This document shows positions 22,544-31,389 of a DNA stretch of 64,000 nt, piece after piece; position 1 is the first letter of the stretch, and each line of letters starts with the position of its first letter. Origin of the DNA: Locusta migratoria (lineage: Eukaryota > Arthropoda > Insecta > Orthoptera > Acrididae); contig CM048746.1 in the NCBI GenBank assembly GCA_026315105.1, positions 565,763,940-565,827,939 of the forward strand. The letters run 5' to 3'. The translations under genes and the position numbers were made by a program. The notes under the pieces were generated by a model. The model was not told the DNA's origin. It worked only from the letters and a program-made list of their open reading frames with translations, and searched no databases.

Positions 22544-22747
22544 TTTCTTGTTCTTCCGACTCCGCTGCGGTGGAGTCGCCGTCTAGGCTGGGCAGCAGTG
22601 CCGCGCTGTAGGCTTCCCGCCTGCCCCTTCCGTGGGCGAAGCCGTCCGGAGGCGGCAGGGGGCGGCCGCTGGAGTCCTTGGGGGGCTCGGGGGGCGAAGA
22701 GCTGTTGCTGCTGCTGCTGCGACGGAGCCTCAACAGCTGCGGCCACG
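22544..22747 (-). CDS. Candidate internal exon, array copy 3 (short Ser run)
   Basis: 204 bp, exactly 15 bp shorter than copies 1 and 2. The entire loss is in the CAG/AGC repeat, so the frame is kept. Minus-strand acceptor atgttgcag; donor AAA|gtgagt. Reading: QLLRLRRSSSSNSSSPPEPP, then KDSSGRPLPPPDGFAHGRGR, REAYSAALLPSLDGDSTAAE and SEEQE. The end is more acidic than in the other copies. The central block is unchanged in protein. It carries the same phase-1/phase-1 boundaries. Confidence 0.58.
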
Positions 22748-22975
22748 CTGCAACATAAGCATGTGTCATAGACACACCACAAAACCTGTTGAATCGCCTT
22801 GGTTCCAAGATCTCCTGAACACTGACGTTGTATGGGCAATGGCATCAGACGCAGATTGTCATCAGATGTCGTCCAATCTGCACAAACATGTTAACAACCA
22901 CGAAGGAACAGTGACAATTTGACAATGCGTAAAAGAAGGCCGATCAGTTCCAGTCACAAGACCACGAAGGCAGTA
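22748..22975 (-). repeat. Duplicated acceptor-side intron segment, unit 3
   Basis: Counterpart of 16167-16440 and 25697-25940, with a few short deletions (for example near 22845 and 22975). Confidence 0.75.
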
Positions 22976-23340
22976 GTGCTTATCGTATCCGCATGGTTAC
23001 TTTGTGTCAGGAGGGATTCATATGAAGGGACGTTTCCAGTTGTGCTTGACGACCAAACGATGTTGTTTGGACATGGAAGAGATAAAGACTTACAGTAACT
23101 GTTTATGAAGGCTAATTACGGATTTCAGCTCGGAGGAACTATGAGAGAAACGCCACCGTGCTGAACAATGATTTTCGTGTAGACACAGGACGTCGTGTAT
23201 CGACTCAAACTGCACGTAATAGACTGCACGATATGCAACTTCACTCCCGACGTCCATGGTGAGGTGCATCTTTAACATCTAGAACCCATACAATGCGTAC
23301 AGATGGGCCAAACAGCAGAGTGAATGAACTCGTCAGACGG
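22976..23340 (+). pseudogene. Tc1-like transposase fragment, unit 3
   Basis: Matches 16445-16800: cgtatccgcatggttacttt, ggatttcagctcggaggaac, acacaggacgtcgtgtatcg and acttcactcccgacgtccat. It is cut off at about 23340, where unrelated sequence begins. Confidence 0.7.
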
Positions 23341-23344
23341 GCGC

Positions 23345-23640
23345 CAAAAGTTTTAAATTCTCTGTGTTCTATTGTTTTAATTACTTGACGTTGCCTTTTC
23401 TACGGCATAACGTAAGTTTCCTTCTGCTTCTGTACAGTACTTTTTTTATATATGTAACATTCTATCTTGTACCATGTAATTTATGTAAACTTATTGCTAC
23501 ACATTATATGCAGGTTTGTCACACTTGAAAATGGCCTAACATAGAGGCCGAAACCGGTAGTGTGGGCTTCAATAAAGCACCAATAAATGCAACTGGAGCT
23601 GGACTTTCATTATAAAGAAGACAACGACATCTGCCACGGT
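23345..23640 (+). mobile_element. Penelope-like 3' end with hammerhead-like motif
   Basis: AT-rich segment inserted at the broken Tc1 edge. It contains tgaaaatggcctaaca followed by aggccgaaaccggtagtgtg, a motif that recurs in degenerate form elsewhere in this window. Hammerhead motifs of this shape are known from the terminal repeats of Penelope-like elements. No Penelope RT or GIY-YIG frame is present here, so this is at most a terminal fragment. Confidence 0.45.
23520..23564 (+). ncRNA. Hammerhead-ribozyme-like motif 1 (degenerate core)
   Basis: Stem I cacac (23520-23524) pairs with gtgtg (23560-23564). Stem II ggcc (23533-23536) pairs with ggcc (23546-23549). The core GAAA (23550-23553) is followed by the self-complementary ccgg and then gta at the expected cleavage triplet. 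The CUGAUGA box is degraded to ttgaaaa (23525-23531). Folding is preserved but catalysis is unlikely. Confidence 0.5.
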
Positions 23641-23656
23641 CAGACAGAAGCGACCG

Positions 23657-24443
23657 ATGTCAGATGAACCAGAAAAGAAGAAGAAGAAGGAGTATGAGGT
23701 CCGTGGCTGCACCTCCAGAGAAGAAAGCAAACCCCCCTACTGCCGCGCGGCCGGCATCGCTGTCACCAGTGTGTGTGGTTGGGGGGGGGGGGGGGGCTTG
23801 CCGCGTGGTGAGGCGAGCGGAAAGTTCGCTGCGATACACCTATAGAAGCGCAGTGCTAAGGCAGTGCAAAACGGCACGCCGCATGAAACAGTCGACATTA
23901 CTGTGGCCATCATGGAGGCGGAGACGAGGTTCCGGATGGCGCTCCACACGGAAATGGAGGCAGCATGCCTGCGACTACGCGGGTTCCTCCTGCCGAAAGA
24001 ACGGCGGAAGGAGACGCGCGAAGAGGAAGCCGTGGTGGTGAACGCCGCGGCCAAGCACAAGCACAGGACAAGTGGACACAAAGGTACCGCCCAAAGACGA
24101 AGACGCAGGCAGAGCGGTCGCCCGCTGCCGACGTCAGAGAGAAGGAAACGCAAACAGAAGACACGACGTCCCCCGCCAACGGCAAGAACACCAAAGAACA
24201 GGTGATAACGACGGAGGAAATCCTGGACTGGAAGGACAAGCTGACGAGCAAGAGCATCTGGAACAACATGCAGGAGAATTTATACAAGGAGAAGGCGCAA
24301 GGAATGTGGCCGCGTCGCGGTGTATTCCAGGAACCATACTGGAAAGCATGGACGAGGGGGACGCCACACCATCTGCAGGAGGATTACGGCGACCCTCCAA
24401 GTGCAGACATCTATGAAAAACCCCAAAGATATCGCCAAAATTA
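23657..24443 (+). pseudogene. Retroelement ORF1-like fragment, second copy
   Basis: The frame 23864-24205 has ETVDITVAIMEAETRFRMAL followed by HTEMEAACLRLRG. This parallels the 20.7-kb fragment (QEAEDRLRMVLHTELEAACL). A frame shared from 23965 continues through EKETQTEDTTSP and ITTEEILDWKDKL to MWPRRGVFQEPYWKAW. Strongly basic Arg/Lys stretches fit nucleic-acid binding. It contains frameshifts and a G-run of 17 near 23779-23795. No RT follows. Family not identified. Confidence 0.45.
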
Positions 24444-24749
24444 ATAATACAACTCAAGTTGTAAACATTCCTTCAGTTCTTTATATATTATTAACTATTC
24501 AATAATTTACCCTTACTAAATTATATTTAAAGTGTTAAAAACCTTCTTTTTTCAATACAACTAATCCTTATTAAGCACCTAGCAAACAACGTAATAAATA
24601 ACATTATTTCCAAATAAAGTTATTTATAACCACAGGCCGATAAAGAGCACACAGCAAGCTCTAAGAATGCCAGCTTTCCACCTCACCCCCCTCAGCAGAG
24701 AGAAGGAAAAGTGCTTAAAATAAATAAATAAATTAATTAATTAGAAATA
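24444..24749. other. AT-rich stretch without gene
   Basis: Contains aataaataaataaattaatt repetition at 24720-24744, directly before the start of duplication unit 4. It may be the A/T-rich tail of the preceding retroelement copy. Confidence 0.4.
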
Positions 24750-25471
24750 CACTGTGGAAACAGTATCATGATGCAGCTGAAGAAGACTGCGAGGTACGCA
24801 GTTGAAATATCGTGCATGTAAAGACGCGAATAACGGGCATAATACCCGATTCTGCATGATGATTACTTCGTAATTGTTATGATGGATAAGAAATTTATTT
24901 GCCGCACAGTCTAAGGTGCCATGCCACAGAGTGCGCAACCGTTCTTCCAAAGGCTGGTGTGTATGTGTGTGCCCGCGCGCGTGTGCGAGTGTGTGTGTGT
25001 TCCTCTTACTATAAGATAGATTAAGTGGTTAGTAAGTGTACGGACCGATGACCTCAATAGTTTGGTCTCTTAGGTTTACAAATACTGGAATAATTGATTT
25101 GAAATTTGTTTGTTGGGGACAATCCTAAAAAGTTAAAATTTTCATCACCTGAAGATTCCCTGATAGAAGTACCACGTGATTGTTTGAAAACTTTCATTAA
25201 AGGCTAAAAGTTTATCTCAGTTTCGATCACAATAAAGGGAGAGAATCGGGTACTTTCAAGTACACCTTTGAAAGAAATAATCGGATTCGCAAGTACTTAG
25301 TCATGTGAGAGGGACTTTGGTAGATATTTTTAATTATGCCAGAAAATAATAAGCTCCGACCCTGATACTCAACTTATCATTAACACCATGAATTTTTTAC
25401 TGAACAAAGTGTTATTTCTTTTCTCTAATAAAGTTCCTTTGCCACATTAAGTGTAAAAACATTGGACCCAC
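24750..25471 (-). repeat. Duplicated donor-side intron segment, unit 4
   Basis: Collinear with 21850-22543 over its full length. A mixed GT/GC tract (24956-25000) occupies the microsatellite position. Confidence 0.8.
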
Positions 25472-25696
25472 TTTTGTGTTCTGCTAATGCCGCTGCGGTG
25501 GAGTCACCGTCTAAGCTGGGCAGCAGTACCGCGCTGTAGACTTGCCGCCTGCCCCTTCCATGGGCGAAGCCGTCTGGGGGCGGCAGGGGGCGGCCGCTGG
25601 AGTCCTTGGGGGGCTCGGGGGGCGAAGAGCTGTTGCTGCTGCTGATGCTGATGCTGCTGCTGCTGCTGCGGCGGTGCCTCAACAGCTGCGGCCACG
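25472..25696 (-). CDS. Candidate internal exon, array copy 4 (longest Ser run)
   Basis: 225 bp, 6 bp longer than copies 1-2, with the extra codons in the Ser repeat (SSSSSISISSSNSSS). Acceptor tgtgttgcag; the donor has drifted to AAA|gtgggt but keeps GT. The phase-1 frame is open: SPPEPPKDSSGRPLPPPDGF, then AHGRGRRQVYSAVLLPSLDG. Several differences from the other copies are silent in this frame (CAC/CAT in FAHG, GGC/GGT in DGD). The second of these would be a stop in the alternative Gln frame, which argues that the Ser/Pro frame is the real one. Confidence 0.58.
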
Positions 25697-25940
25697 CTGC
25701 AACACAAGCACACGTCATACACACACCTCAAAATGTTTTGAATCGCTTTGGTCCCAAAGTTGAATGGGCATATTTCATCAGCAACGCAGATTGTCAGCAT
25801 ATGTTGCCCAATCTGCACAAGGATGTTAACAACAACGAATGAGCAGTGACAATTTGACGATGCATATAAGAAGGCCGATCAGTTCCAGTCACAAGACCAC
25901 GAAGGAAGTGGTGTTGACTGTAGTTTTGTCATGCCTAAAA
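25697..25940 (-). repeat. Duplicated acceptor-side intron segment, unit 4
   Basis: Counterpart of 16167-16440. A ~25-bp gap relative to units 1-3 lies near 25758 (the ctcctgaacactga block is missing). Confidence 0.75.
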
Positions 25941-26165
25941 GTTCAGTTACGACATTTTATCGTATCTGCATTGTTACTTTGTGTCAGGAGGAACTCCTAT
26001 CAACGGACTGTACCAGACGTGCGTGTGGACCAAAGCGATGTTCTTTGGACATGGAAGAGGTAAAGACTTACAGGAACTGTTGTCTTGCTCTGGCCTCCCA
26101 AAGGCTACCACAGCGGCTGATGAAGGCTAATTACTGATTGCAGATCGGTGGAACCCTGACAGGAA
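25941..26165 (+). pseudogene. Tc1-like transposase fragment, unit 4
   Basis: Matches the N-terminal part of the 16.4-kb copy. It keeps an extra piece (cttgctctggcctcccaaag, 26084-26103) that units 2 and 3 have lost. It stops near 26165 at the join to a mariner 3' end. Confidence 0.6.
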
Positions 26166-26184
26166 CGCCATCATCAAACATCAA

Positions 26185-26290
26185 GAGTTCTTTGCAGCCG
26201 GGGTACAAAAGCTTGTAGCTCGTTGAAATAGGTGCAAAAATATTCAAAGGTAGTAAGTATATTGAAAAGTAGGAAAAGTCTTGTTTTGTA
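26185..26290 (+). pseudogene. Mariner transposase C-terminal scrap
   Basis: Reads FAAGVQKLVARWNRC in one frame, equivalent to the end of the 14.9-kb mariner (FAGGVQKLGASWNKC). It is joined to the same downstream sequence, so it is another product of the segmental duplication. Confidence 0.6.
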
Positions 26291-27080
26291 AAAATAAACT
26301 TTTTTCTCCAGACCAATTTAAATCTTTTAATCATTTAATGACCTTTGTCAGTTTTTAGAATCTAATATTAATACATTATCCATACTAAAAGTTGTTTATT
26401 GGTGGAAGACTACATTTAAAATTGTTATTTCTTTTGGTTGTTACTGTCCGAAAATCTCTGCGTAATTGTTATTGATAAGAAATTTGTTTGCCATGCCATC
26501 TAAGGTACCATGTCACAGACTGCGCTGCCCTCCCCACCAAAGGCTCGCGCGCGCGCATGTGTGTGTGTGCTGTTCTTAGTATACATTTGTAAGTCTATGG
26601 ATCGGTGGTCTCAGCAGTTTGGTCTCTTAGGTTTACAAACATTGGAATATTCGATCTGAAATTTGTTTGAGAGGACAATCCTAAAAACTTTAATTTTCAT
26701 CACCTCAAGACTCCCTGATGGAAATACCATGTGATTGTTCGAAAACTTTCATTAAAGTCCAAAATTTTATCCCTGTTTGGATCTCAATAAAGGGCGAGAA
26801 TCAGGTAATTCGTAGTACGGGTTTGAATGAAAGACTAGGATTTCCAACCGTGTACTGATGCGAGAGGCGTTTACTAGAATTTTTTAATTACGCCAGGAAC
26901 TTATAAGGTCCGATCCTTATGCTGAATTTGTCATTAACACCGTAAATTTGCTACTGCACAAAATATTATTTCTTTTCTTGGATTTGGATGTTTAAGGGGG
27001 ACAAAACTACAATGGTCATCAGTCTTATTTCTTTTCTCTAATAAAGTTTCCTTCACCATTTTACGCGTAAAAATCTTAGC
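26290..27080 (-). repeat. Donor-side intron segment of an exonless fifth unit
   Basis: Aligns with 14931-15940 through the GC/GT tract (26545-26572), aaaactttcattaaag and ctaataaagtttccttcacc. It diverges at the point where the exon donor would be expected. A 55-base insertion (26982-27036) includes ggatgtttaagggggacaaa. Either this is the upstream edge of the array or the exon was deleted. Confidence 0.7.
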
Positions 27081-27639
27081 AAAGGAATCTTCCTTCATTT
27101 TATTGTTAGATATTACTTTTATATTAGTATTAATTCGTATAGTACCTGCAGTGGTTATAGTGGATGGCAAAAATTTTTACTGAAAGATTGTGGCTCTCTT
27201 CACGAAAGCGATGAGGATAGACTGACATAGACCATAAACTAGGGTGACTATTTGATCATGGCTTTATTTTAGATGACCAGAAACTCTTCATGATTTTAAG
27301 AAAGGTGTAAGAGAACTTTACGTTTTATAGATTTCGTCTGTCCGATTATTTAGCATTTTCTTGGGATGGGATAATGTAAACCTACACGTAAAAAAACTGG
27401 CATTCCTCATTTATTAAATTCTTTTGTATTTTGGAGTAGCTTCACAGATCCAATCCTCTTCAAGGAACTGCGTGCCCTAACTGTTGCCTCTCGGAACATT
27501 TCCTGCATAATGAAGATTGTTGCAAGTGATATATCTCTTTTTCCATGTAAGTAGTAGAACAATAACTATCTTCACAAAGATCACTTGTATGGTTCCAAGA
27601 AGAGGTCAAATATTCAGGAGCACATATTTTCAATAAGTG
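27081..27639. other. Stretch without recognisable gene
   Basis: AT-rich. No family-like frame or repeat boundary was supported. Confidence 0.45.
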
Positions 27640-29730
27640 TAATCTGGATAAATTGCTGGAACCTGAGGTTCTTAAGAATTTCAGAGGGAGCTTTAGGCAA
27701 CAATTGACAGAAACAGGGGAAAATAAAACAGTAGACGAGGAATGGGTAAAATTGAAATAGTGAAGGTAGCAGAGGACAAAATAGGTAGGAAGGCAAGACC
27801 TACAAAAAATCCTTGGATATCACAGGAGATACTAAATTTAATCGATGAAAGGAGAAATTATAAAAATGCAGTAAATGAAACAGGCAAAATGCAGTACAGA
27901 CGACTAAGAAATGAGATTAACAGGAAGTGCAAAATGGCTAAGCAGGAGTGGCTAGAAGGCAAATGCAAGGATGTAGAAGAATGTATAAATAGGGGAAAAA
28001 TAGATACAGCCTACAGGAAAATAAAAGAAACATTTGTAGATAAGAAAAACAGCTCTATGAATATCAAGGACACTGATGGAAAACCAGTTCTCAGCAAAGA
28101 AGGGAAAGCAGAAAGGTGGAAAGAGTACATAGAGCAGCTCTACAAAGGAAATGAACTGAGAGACAATATTATAGGAAGGGAAGAGGATGTAGATGAAGAT
28201 GAAATAGGAGATACTGTACTGAGAGAAGAATTTGACAGAGCCCTGAAAGACCTAAGTCGAAACAAGGCCCCTGGAGTAGATGATATTCCCTCAGAGCTAC
28301 TGAAGTCTCTGGGTGAACCAGCCATGACACAATTGTTTCACCTGGTGTGTAAGATGTATGAGACTGGTGAAGTACCCTCAGACTTTAAGAAAAATGTAAT
28401 AATCCCCATTCCAAAGAAAGCAGGTGCAGACAGATGTGAAAACTACAGAACCATCAGTTTAATAAGTCATGGTTGCAAAATATTAACACGAATTATATAC
28501 AGAAGGATGGAAAAGCTGGTAGAAGCCGACCTCGGGGAAGATCAGTTTGGGTTCAGGAGAAATGTAGGAACACGGGAGGCAATACTCACTTTACGGCTTA
28601 TCTTAGAAGATAGATTAAGAAAAGGCAAACCTACATTTCTAGCTTTTATAGATTTGGAGAAGGCTTTTGACAATGTTGATTGGAATAAACTCTTTCAAGT
28701 TCTGAAGCAAGCAGGAGTAAAATATAGGGAGCGTAAGGTTATTTACAACTTGTACAAAAACCAGACAGCTGTTGTCAGAGTTGAAGGGCATGAAAGGGAT
28801 GCAGTGGTTGGAAAGGGAGTGAGACAAGGTTGTAGCCTTTCTCCAATGTTATTCAATTTGTATATTGAGCAAGCTGTAAAGGAAAGCAAGGAGAAATTTG
28901 GAGAAGGAATTAAAGTTCAGGGGGAAGAATTAAAAACATTGCGTTTTGCCGACGACTTAGTAATTCTGTCAGATACAGCAAAGGACCTGGAAGAGCAATT
29001 GAACGGAATGGACAGTGTGCTGAAAGGTGCATATAAGATGAACATTAACAAGAGCAAAACTAGGGTAATGGAGTGCAGTGTAAGAAAATCGGGTGATGCT
29101 GAAGCAATTAGATTGGGAAATGAAGCAATAAAGGAGGTAGATGAGTTTTGTTACTTGGGCAGTAAAATAACAAATGATGGTCGCAGTACAGAGGATATAA
29201 AATGCAGAATGGCAATGGGTAGAAAAGCGTTCTTGAAAAAGAGAAATTTGTTAACATCGAATATTTATTTAAGCCTAAGGAAGTCCTTTTTGAAGGCATT
29301 TGTATGGAGTGTTGCCTTGTATGGGAGTGAGACATGGACGATAAACAGTGCGGACAGGAAGAGGATTGAGGCTTTTGAAATATGGTGCTACAGAAGAATG
29401 CTGAAGATTAGGTGGGTGGATCGCGTAACTAATGAGGAGGTACTGAACAGAATTGGGGAGAAAAGAAATTTCTGGCATACCTTGACTAAAAGAAGGGATA
29501 GATTGGTAGGACACATTCTTAGACATCAAGGAATTGTGAATTTAGCGTTGGAGGGAAGTGTATGGGGTAAAAATCGAAGAGGAAGACCAAGAGATGGATA
29601 CAGTAAGCAGATTCAGACAGATGTAGGTTGCCGTTCTTATGTGGAGATGAAGAGGCTTGCTCAGTATAGGGTATTGTGGAGAGCTGCATCAAACCAGTCT
29701 CCGGACTGAAGACCACAACAACAACAACAA
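27640..29730 (+). mobile_element. RTE-clade LINE, 5'-truncated, RT frame intact (copy C)
   Basis: An uninterrupted frame of 655 codons (27742-29709) covers the post-endonuclease linker, RT and C-terminus. Motifs: RKNV-type region NVIIPIPKKAGADRCENYRT, QFGFRRNVGTREAILTL, LAFIDLEKAFDNVDWNKLF, GVRQGCSLSPMLFNLYIEQA, LRFADDLVIL, EFCYLGSKI, ALYGSETWTI, GHILRHQG and RAASNQSPD. The catalytic Asp pair is present. The ATG at 27742 is created by an ~8-bp deletion relative to the 46.8-kb copy and is probably not the native start. No endonuclease domain is present. The copy ends with (CAA)n at 29716-29730. It is the best-preserved RT in the window. Confidence 0.92.
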
Positions 29731-30120
29731 TTTAATCGACCATTAACAACCAACTGGAATTCAATAATTCAGTGCGTGCGTTTAGACGTGAATTTCACCA
29801 GAAACCACTATCGTGTCTCTATGAATTCCCAGTGCTGGCGCAGAAACTAATGAACAGTCACCCCTGTCACTACCCCTCTGTACGTGTATTCTGTGTCATT
29901 CTTCCTTCACTATTCGCATACTCTAGAGCTACATGTCCGAAAGAACAGACACCACACAAAATAACTATTTAGACGCGACGACGGCGCTGGCTTGAATTAC
30001 TTCGCCGCAAATGCGGTCATACGTTCGACCTCGCACGGGAATCCGTAATAACGAGTGTAAGAGGGTATGAACGATAGAGGCGCTACAACCATATCGTGCA
30101 AACTGTGGGAATTTGAGGCG
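29731..30120. other. Stretch without recognisable gene
   Basis: No supported coding or repeat signal, apart from leading into the tRNA-like sequence at 30131. Confidence 0.4.
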
Positions 30121-30130
30121 GACGGAAGGC

Positions 30131-30204
30131 GAGCACGGGCAGCCAAGTGGTTACGGCGACCGCTGCCCCGAAGCGGGAGATCCGGGTTCGAGTGCCGGCC
30201 CGGC
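30131..30204 (+). mobile_element. tRNA-like head of a SINE
   Basis: A-box-like gcagccaagtggttacggc and B box gggttcgagtgcc lie at tRNA spacing, with partial acceptor pairing (cgggca / cccggct). The downstream tcatattttttcag is not a tRNA 3' end. Probably a SINE head rather than a working tRNA gene. I did not find its tail or duplication. Confidence 0.45.
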
Positions 30205-30838
30205 TCATATTTTTTCAGTCGTCGCCGTTGTTTCATTTCAATGCCCTAATGCAACCACCGTCAATCCTTCTTTTCCTAATCCTTCTTCCTTCCCTTCGTT
30301 GGGGAAATAAAAAGTACTATATATGAGAATACTGGTCAGTGCCACACAAAAACTTCTCGAGATGTTTCCGCTGGGAAATTTGAACTATCAGTGGTACTTC
30401 GCGTTACTGTTATTTACAAAAATGAATACTGACGAAAAGGGGAAGGAATAACTATTTCTATTACAGAGGAGATCCGGCGAAATATGAGTGAGATTATCAT
30501 CCTTCCATCATCTCAAGAAGGACAGTAAATCGTCAGACAGAAACTCATCATTCTCTTAGGTGGATCGGAAGTATACTCTACAAGTTAACATAGCCATAGC
30601 AGCAAATTGCTCTCACATTAATACACTAACGAATGTAAATATACTGTCATAAAGCTTCATCATAATGGTTTCTTCAGTTTGGGTTGTATACCACTAGAAG
30701 AATAATTTGATGCTGTATAATGTCATGCTATATGATAGCTGAAGACTAAAAATGTTGTTGTGTAAGTATCTGATGGTTTTAGGAAGACCTCATATTAATA
30801 TTTTTGTCCAAAAGAAAAATTCCTGATTTCCGAAACAC
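30205..30838. other. Stretch without recognisable gene
   Basis: AT-rich. No supported feature. Confidence 0.4.
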
Positions 30839-30848
30839 TTATTTCCTG

Positions 30849-30888
30849 GTTTACTAAGCGCCTACCGGTTTAACCATCGTCAGGAAAC
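30849..30888 (-). ncRNA. Hammerhead-like motif 2 (stem II eroded)
   Basis: Minus sense: gtttc then ctgacga (one change from CUGAUGA), with aaaccggta and a matching aaac for stem I. The stem II region appears rearranged. It is the mirror partner of motif 3. Confidence 0.35.
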
Positions 30889-31308
30889 AACTGAACGTCA
30901 CATACGTTCAGAAATGTGCTACTTACAAAGATATTATTATCACAGAAGATACAGACTGAAGTGTAACAGTTTTATTATAACTGTTACATTTATATGGCAC
31001 CAAGCTACATTCACTAAAATACAAAAATATAAAAAGATGATGTTTCTATGTAGAAGTTCATAGCTGGAATATTTTCGTTAAAAAAGGGGGTGGTGTGGGG
31101 TGGTTACATTGTGAAATAGTACTGAACTGATAACATTAGAAACATTTAACAGACTGATAAATGCCAAAGTTGATAACTAAAACTTATTTTAGCAGAGGGG
31201 AAAAAGGAAACTGGATTTGAACATGTAAATATGTGAATTTGTATCTTCTGTAATACTAACATCTTTGTAAGTCACACATCTCTGAACGTATGTTCATGAC
31301 ATTCAGTT

Positions 31309-31351
31309 GTTACCTGATGATGGCCTTAGGAGCCAAAAGTCGGTTAGTAAC
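31309..31351 (+). ncRNA. Hammerhead-ribozyme-like motif 3 (CUGAUGA intact)
   Basis: Stem I gttac (31309-31313) pairs with gtaac (31347-31351). The conserved ctgatga box is at 31314-31320. Stem II tggc (31321-31324) pairs with gcca (31332-31335). The GAAA box is changed to a run of A. The nucleotides before the 3' stem I strand are tta, which fits an NUH cleavage triplet. Confidence 0.5.
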
Positions 31352-31389
31352 CCAATAAGTAATTTTGTACAAATAAGATTTTTTTTTCT

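Larger units (their letters stand above)
30839..31352. mobile_element. Inverted pair of Penelope-like terminal segments
   Basis: 30880-30960 (aacaactgaacgtcacatac, acttacaaagatattatt, cagaagatac) is the reverse complement of 31242-31309. Both segments have a hammerhead-like motif on the outer side. The 280 bp between them, including a 30970-31000 'gttttattataactgttaca' hairpin, has no RT frame. Penelope-like elements can be bounded by inverted or direct pseudo-LTRs. This could be the two ends of a deleted copy or two inverted insertions. Confidence 0.55.

Noticed and set aside
15542..25763. Plus-strand Gly/Ala-rich frames over the exon copies
   Set aside because: These are complements of GC-rich coding sequence. 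The splice-like signals and codon pattern support the minus strand.
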